From: Rhinopithecus roxellana
Taxonomy: Eukaryota > Chordata > Mammalia > Primates > Cercopithecidae
Assembly (NCBI RefSeq): GCF_007565055.1
Contig: NC_044565.1
Span: forward strand, 43,321,211 to 43,385,210
Direction: 5' to 3'
DNA: 64,000 nt
In this document: one piece after another, positions 58,501 through 64,000 of the stretch
How positions within the stretch are numbered: the stretch's first letter is position 1
How the letters are laid out: each line of letters opens with the position of its first letter
Program-made: the position numbers and the translations under genes
The notes under the pieces: model-generated
Told to the model about the DNA's origin: nothing
Seen by the model: only the letters and a program-made list of their open reading frames with translations
Database searches by the model: none

Positions 58501-60780
58501 TAGGACAAGGGTCCAAATATACCAGGCATACTTATGGCCCAGAAATTTACCTTCTTAAGGAAAATTCTGATGTTTGCTTTTTGATTATTTGACGTATTTT
58601 TCAAGATTGAACAAAACCTCTGCAATTATATATGACCTCCTAAGCAGTATAACTTGGCAGGCCTTCTTTAAAATCAATTTATAAATCAAAGGCTGCACTA
58701 GGCTTCTCTCAAATTATTTCCTTGCCTCTAGAAAATTGTAATCTTCTTCACAGTTGCTGTCGGCTTCCTTTGACTTGTCACTATTTGAAAATTTTTCTGT
58801 GACTTCTATGTAACTAACAGTGGGTAATAGGCACTGACTTCTTAGCTGCACTTGTACCTAGTTTGTAGAATGTAAGAAAAGTGTTTCTCAATATTTCAGT
58901 GATAGGTACTAATACGTTTTTTTAAAGTGTTTAGACCTAAGCGTACAAGTAATTCGGCAGTAGAAAATAACACTGTACAAGCCAAACTACTGATTCCTTC
59001 ACTAAAATTACATTCCCTAGTCATGGAACTAATAAAATTTTTGTTTATCTCCTTATTCATTGACTTGTGCTTCTTAAGCAATAGTTTTAAAATGAGATAC
59101 ATTTTAAGACTTTAGAATAATGATACCCACTTTTTGCGTGGTTTATTTCATTTATTAAACATGAGCAAGAATAACCAACCCTGTCCTTACCCTGCTTAAT
59201 TATCGGGGTCTTTGACTCATTTATAACTTCCAGTATAAAAATTGGCAAGAATTGCCAAAAGCAAGTGATGGTGCTTCAGTGTTATAAGACTATTCAGGAA
59301 GTAGAATAAGCCATTTAGTTTTTTTGTAAGGTCATGATTTGGTGACCTTTGAATGGAGTAACTTTCTCATGGTTCATGATCTCAAGGTTTAAATGTCAGA
59401 TATGCTGGTTGGGTGGTTTGTTCAGAAATCTTTTCAGTATGTGTGTTCGGAAACTTTCAGGTGCATTAACACAGAGATCCCAAACACAGATCTTTTCACG
59501 GATGAGCCCTTATACAGAACAGTTCAGGTAATTCTGATTTAGGTGCAGAGAATTTCATTAAGTGCCTTAGGAGAACTTATATTGGATTGATCTCTTAATA
59601 TCTTTATGCCTGGTCTTTTCAAATCGTGGAGATGTCTATTTTTTCCTTAAGATTCTTTTTTTTATTCTTTTGACCTTTGGTTTTTCACCATAGGAAGATT
59701 AGACTCCATATCAGGGAATATTTCACCATTAAACTTAGCTTCTGTGCTCCTTCTGCATATAGTATTATAGAGGTAGTTTTCTAGTTTCTCTTTTGGCCTG
59801 TGCCTCTTTTTTCTCCTACAGTCCTACCCCACGTTAAGGTAGACCAACAAATAGATTTTTTAAAAGTCTGTGGTGGGTTGGTGTGCCGTCAGCATGGACC
59901 TTTGCTGCAGACCTTTTGTGGAAGGTGAAGTAGAATGTACTTGGCTGTTATTTATTCTCACCTTGTTTTATGTTTCCTAACTTTCTCACGGTGTTTCCTT
60001 CCCTTTTGGGGGACTTTGTAAGGACAAGATGGTGCTGAGAATCATGTTCTTTTCCTTCTCATACCATGATAAGTCTTAGCTGAGAGGCTTCTGCATTATC
60101 TTGATTTCTAGGATACTTTTCTTCTCTGTAAGACAGTTACTGCTTTTGGGGCATGCAGCGTATGTATGTATGTTTAACGATTGTTTTCTGTTGCTAATTT
60201 CTGTTGTCTTTAATTTTTTCTCATATTTTTATTCTTCATTTCCTTATTCTTATTATTGTATGCATGCACAAAACAGATGGCATTTTCCTTTGATTAGCAG
60301 ATCTGAAGTTCTGGGTGTAATTTTTGGATCTTCAACTGTGTTTAAGCTATACAGTTGTTTTGCTATTCCTGTTAAGAATTTATGGTTCAAAACCTATTCC
60401 AAAACTCAAGAGTTTTTTGACTGTTGCAGTTTTTCTCCTATATTTTAGGCATTAATGGTAGATTTATAATGCATTTTTTATTTCTCCTTTAAATACATGG
60501 TGATATAAAGTATAATGTAATCTAAATATTTTGATTCTCATATAAAAGATTTTTGATTCTGATGTGAAAATTATTTTGATCAAAGTAAATTGTTATTGTA
60601 TATTAAATCATATAGACATTTATATTTAATGGATATATTCATATTTATTAAAATCCCTTTATAAACAATAATTGGTAATAAATGAGATTGCATTGTAATA
60701 ATTGGCATCTTGAAAGGGAATCTCGGTACTTTTAAGGGGAAAGCAATACCTACTTCATGGATTTTCAAACAGGTATATTT
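58501..60780. other. Intron 7, unassigned stretch
   Basis: AT-rich. No exon could be recognised: the next FANCL exon (from memory, encoding SSLISIYSQFLAAIESLKAF) is not present here or anywhere to the end. A 115-codon frame at 60101-60448 has no family signature. Confidence 0.45.
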
Positions 60781-60789
60781 AGAATTCTT

Positions 60790-60970
60790 GACTTTTATGC
60801 CTGGAAGTCACCTTAGAAGTTACCTTAGAAGTTGTCTACTGTACCATCCACAATTATAGGTGCAATGTTAAAGCTTAGAGAGGCTGAGTATGTCTTGCTT
60901 AAGATCAAATACCTTGTTACCATCAATATGAGAGCTGTGATTTCCTTGCAAACTGGGTACTTTTAACTTT
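60790..60970 (+). repeat. MIR-like fragment
   Basis: CTTAGAGAGGCTGAGTATGT followed by TTGCTTAAGATCAAATACCT resembles the MIR core. An 11-nt unit (CACCTTAGAAG/TACCTTAGAAG) is duplicated just before it (60810-60831). Confidence 0.45.
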
Positions 60971-61754
60971 ATATCGGAGAAGCCAACATAGTCCCGTACA
61001 TGGCTAAAACGTTAATTTCACTGAATCAACTTTAATGTACTTTCTGCTATACTGTGAGCATGAGGAAATGAAAGGATGGATAACAGATCACTTATTTTTA
61101 TTTCTATGTGTGCTTTTCTAGGATTATAAAAATGTTATAGGAAATATGGAAAAGTACAAAGAAGAGAATAAAAAATTGTCATTGTCATAAAAGAGGATTT
61201 TTAAAATGTAACCACACTAACTGGGGACCAGTAAAAGATTAGATTAAAATCACTGAAGCAGAGTGAGAACAAAACCACTCTTGATTATTCTGGAATGGAT
61301 TAAGAGCATGGATAAAGATTCCATAGGACCTACAAAATGCTGACCTCTTCACTGAGGTTTGGTAATAAAAGCAGTAACTAATAAAGGGAGTGCTGTAAGA
61401 GAGAAGCCAAACCATGGGATTAAGCTATCTTGGTTAATGAAGGAAAAGCTACTTTGGAGAATTCAGACCTACACCCATATACTTAATTTTTTTTCACCAT
61501 CCTCTAACTCTGAAGCTCTGCAATTTGTGAAATAATATCTAAACTTAAGAGTTTGGATATTTTTATTTGATCATGTATATACTTTTTAGGGAATTACGTC
61601 TTCATTCATTTTTTCTATTATTTATTTTTAAAATATTTTTTAGTAACCTTATATAAAGGGTATCAATCCTTTGTCTGATATGGTACAGATATTTTGCTAT
61701 TATTTCATTAGGCTGTGAACTTCTCTAGGACGAGTACTATATGTCTTATAATAA

Positions 61755-61985
61755 TAGCTCCCAATTTTTAAACATTTACTCTAAGAAGTTAGCATTTTAT
61801 CTACATTATCTCACTCAGATCTTGTGAGGATTAACACTATTTCCATATTACAAATGCTAAGGGTGGTAAGTAACTTGCTGAAAAGATGCAACTAATGTTA
61901 AGTGGTAGAGCTAGGAATGAGACTAACTTGGCTGTAGTTTGTGATCTTAATCAGCATACTCTATTGCATTTTCTATTTTCTTAGT
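61755..61985 (+). repeat. MIR element
   Basis: TTATCTACATTATCTCACTC, CTTGTGAGGATTAACACTAT and GTAAGTAACTTGCTGAAAAG, then GTGGTAGAGCTAGGAATGAG, follow the MIR order. Confidence 0.75.
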
Positions 61986-62451
61986 ATCACCAGTATCTAG
62001 TGTTGATTGTAACACTCAGTAGACACATTATTCAGATTTGCTGGATTGAGTTGTAGTAGGATATCATTCATTTATGTAGTGTTTGTTTACTTAATTTTGT
62101 ATAACCTGATGTGATGTAAGTGAGGACTTGCATTCTTCAATGCTTGACCCATATAGTTTGTTAAATATGGTTACAAATTGACTATTTTAAGTTGAAGATA
62201 AAACTGTTTCTTCCATAGGTTAGTTGTATAAAATGGGTTTTATTTCTTACAAATTTATTGTATACCCCTCAAAAATTCCAGAATTTATCACAGGAATAAA
62301 ATAGAATGTTATTTTAAACATTAACAACAAAAGTCAAAGTTATGATGAAAATGTTCTTAAGGATGCCTTTCTTTTTGTGAATTGTATGGAAGTATGACTC
62401 TGGTAATAGTTGGACTGAAACAAGCATGGCTATTCTTCATTCTTTCACTAG

Positions 62452-62610
62452 TGGTTTTTAACCTTATCTGCACATTAGAATCACTTGAGAAACTTTTTGA
62501 AGTCCCCATATAAAGGCTGTATTGAGCTAACATCAATTAAAAAGGAATGGGTAGAATAGAATTTGTATATTAATATTTAAGTTCCTTAGGTGATTCCAGT
62601 ATGATTTTTA
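62452..62610 (+). mobile_element. MER20/MER5-type hAT fragment
   Basis: AGTGGTTTTTAACCTTATCT, then GCACATTAGAATCACTTGAG, with TAGGTGATTCCAGTATG near the far end, is typical of a non-autonomous hAT-Charlie element. Confidence 0.7.
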
Positions 62611-62989
62611 TTGTGGAGAAAGTTACAGTTACTGATAATATTTCTGTGGTTTCTTATCTATATCCATAGTTGAAGGAAATGCTAAATTTTACTTAGAAGG
62701 TAAGATGTATTTTTTTTAACCTGTTTAAGATTCCTGTGGTTCAGAATGCTTATCATAGACATTTCAAAGATTATAATCTGTCTTATATAGTGAGCTTTTT
62801 TTCTGAGAAGACATATTTGTGTGTTTTAGAGAGGGTTTTAAATATATTATTTAAATGTATAGATTTGAAGATTAATTTTAAAAGGCCAGTTATTAAATAT
62901 TTTTTAAAATGAAGCAAATTAGTCTATATCCTAATCCAGAAATAATAATTTGGGTCAACTTTCTCAGTTATAACAAGTAACTCACACAT

Positions 62990-64000
62990 AATTTATATCA
63001 TTTATTTAATATTTTTGAGATTCATTCCCCCCTCCAATGTTTTATTACAAATTTTCTGACGTACAAGAAACATTGAAAAAGTTTATGGTGAATACCCATA
63101 TATCCACCATCTAAATTTTATAGTTAATCGTTGCTATATTTCGTTTATCATATGTTTTTCCATTTTTTCATCCTTTCTTCCACCCATAAATCCAGCCATT
63201 TTTAGTTCTATCCAAAGTAACTTGCAGGTATCTGAATACTTTCTTTAAAATATGTCATCAGCATGCATACATTTAACTAGAGTTCAGTTCTTTGTAAAAT
63301 TTGGAAAGTGCATAAAAAACAGTAAAGTGCATAAATGTTAAGTGTTCTGTAAGTTCCAGTAAATGGATACACCAGTGCAATCCACAGTCAAGATGCAGAA
63401 CATTATCATCACAGGGTTTTGTCCCGTCCTAGTAAATCCCCATTATGTTGATTGATTTCCGTCTAAGTTTAGTTATGCCTATTCCAGATATTATAAACAG
63501 AGGCATTCAGTATGTACTCTTTCCTACATAGGCTTATTTTACCCATCAATTTCTGAAATTTATCCATGTTGTGACATGGATCAATAGTTCATTCCTTTTT
63601 ATTCCTGAGTAGTAGTCCATTGCATGAATATATTGAGGTTTGTTTATCCTTTCGCCTGTTGACAGACATCTGGACTGTTACCAGTTTTTGGTGCTTATGA
63701 ATGTAGCTGCTATGAGCATTCTGGTAACGGTATTTTTATGGATATATCTTTTCACTTTTTTTTGGAGTGGAATTGCCAGGTTATAAGGTAGGAATATATT
63801 TAATTCTTAAAGAAATTGCCAAATCTTTTCAAAACAGTTGTGCCATTTACATGCCCACTGACAGTATATGAGAGTTCAGTTGCTTTGCATCCTTATTAAC
63901 ATTTACTATTTTAATGTTATCTCATTAATACTAGTACTCTCACTTTTTTTTTCTGAAAAGTTTCGATATCTTTTTTGATTACTTTGCACTTTACAAATGG
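62990..64000 (-). repeat. L1M 3' region, antisense, runs off the window
   Basis: Antisense L1M 3'UTR (CACCAGTGCAATCCACAGTC, GATGCAGAACATTATCATCA) passing into the ORF2 end (GTTATAAGGTAGGAATATAT, CATTTACATGCCCACTGACA). Diverged. The element continues beyond the right edge. Confidence 0.8.

Noticed and set aside
46660..64000. Search for FANCL exon 8 and later exons
   Set aside because: No sequence encoding the expected next segment (from memory SSLISIYSQFLAAIESLKAF) was found, consistent with a long intron 7 extending past the window.
1..64000. CRISPR arrays, operons, tRNA or rRNA genes, bacterial or phage systems
   Set aside because: No regularly spaced repeats, no compact gene clusters and no RNA gene signatures; the sequence is clearly primate intronic DNA.

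Overview
This window is nuclear DNA from a catarrhine primate, most likely an Old World monkey (macaque or a relative). It has long AT-rich introns, dense Alu, L1, MaLR and MIR repeats, GT-AG introns and one CpG-rich promoter. The young AluY copies at about 13.8 and 16.7 kb carry variants I associate with cercopithecid AluY rather than human AluY: GGGCGAGGTGG, GGCGTAAACC and GAGCTGAGATCCGGCC.

Only one protein-coding gene is supported: FANCL, the RING E3 ligase of the Fanconi anaemia core complex, on the + strand. Seven coding exons are visible: 1001-1096, 10198-10256, 12483-12543, 15899-15955, 20988-21088, 41235-41331 and 46591-46659. Spliced, they give 540 nt, or 180 codons, in one open frame. 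This covers the E2-like fold and the start of the central double-RWD (URD) region. The remaining exons, including the RING, lie beyond the right edge. From memory, human intron 7 is about 30 kb, so the window ends inside that intron.

Layout: 1-750 is intergenic and 750-1400 is the CpG-rich promoter and exon 1. Intron 1 (1.1-10.2 kb) is mostly decayed antisense L1. Intron 3 holds a MER5A-like element split by an AluY, plus an ERV1-like solitary LTR. Intron 5 (20 kb) holds nested L1M, AluY, a 2.3 kb 5'-truncated younger L1 and a complete MaLR element with both LTRs. Intron 6 has a short direct duplication. Intron 7 has a Tigger-like transposon next to the splice donor, an unusual 3'-lacking Alu, an L1 inverted by twin priming and a further young L1 fragment.

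I found no previously undescribed multi-gene system, CRISPR array, operon or RNA gene. The best observations are local rearrangements. These are a 15-nt tandem duplication that duplicates the exon 7 splice donor in frame, a ~130-bp inverted duplication flanking the promoter, a perfect 19-bp hairpin nested with a second hairpin, a 32-bp exact inverted repeat and a ~110-bp direct repeat. Several look like template-switch events. The other open frames of 60-180 codons are chance frames in AT-rich DNA or frames inside repeats. Repeat family names are from memory and need a RepeatMasker check.
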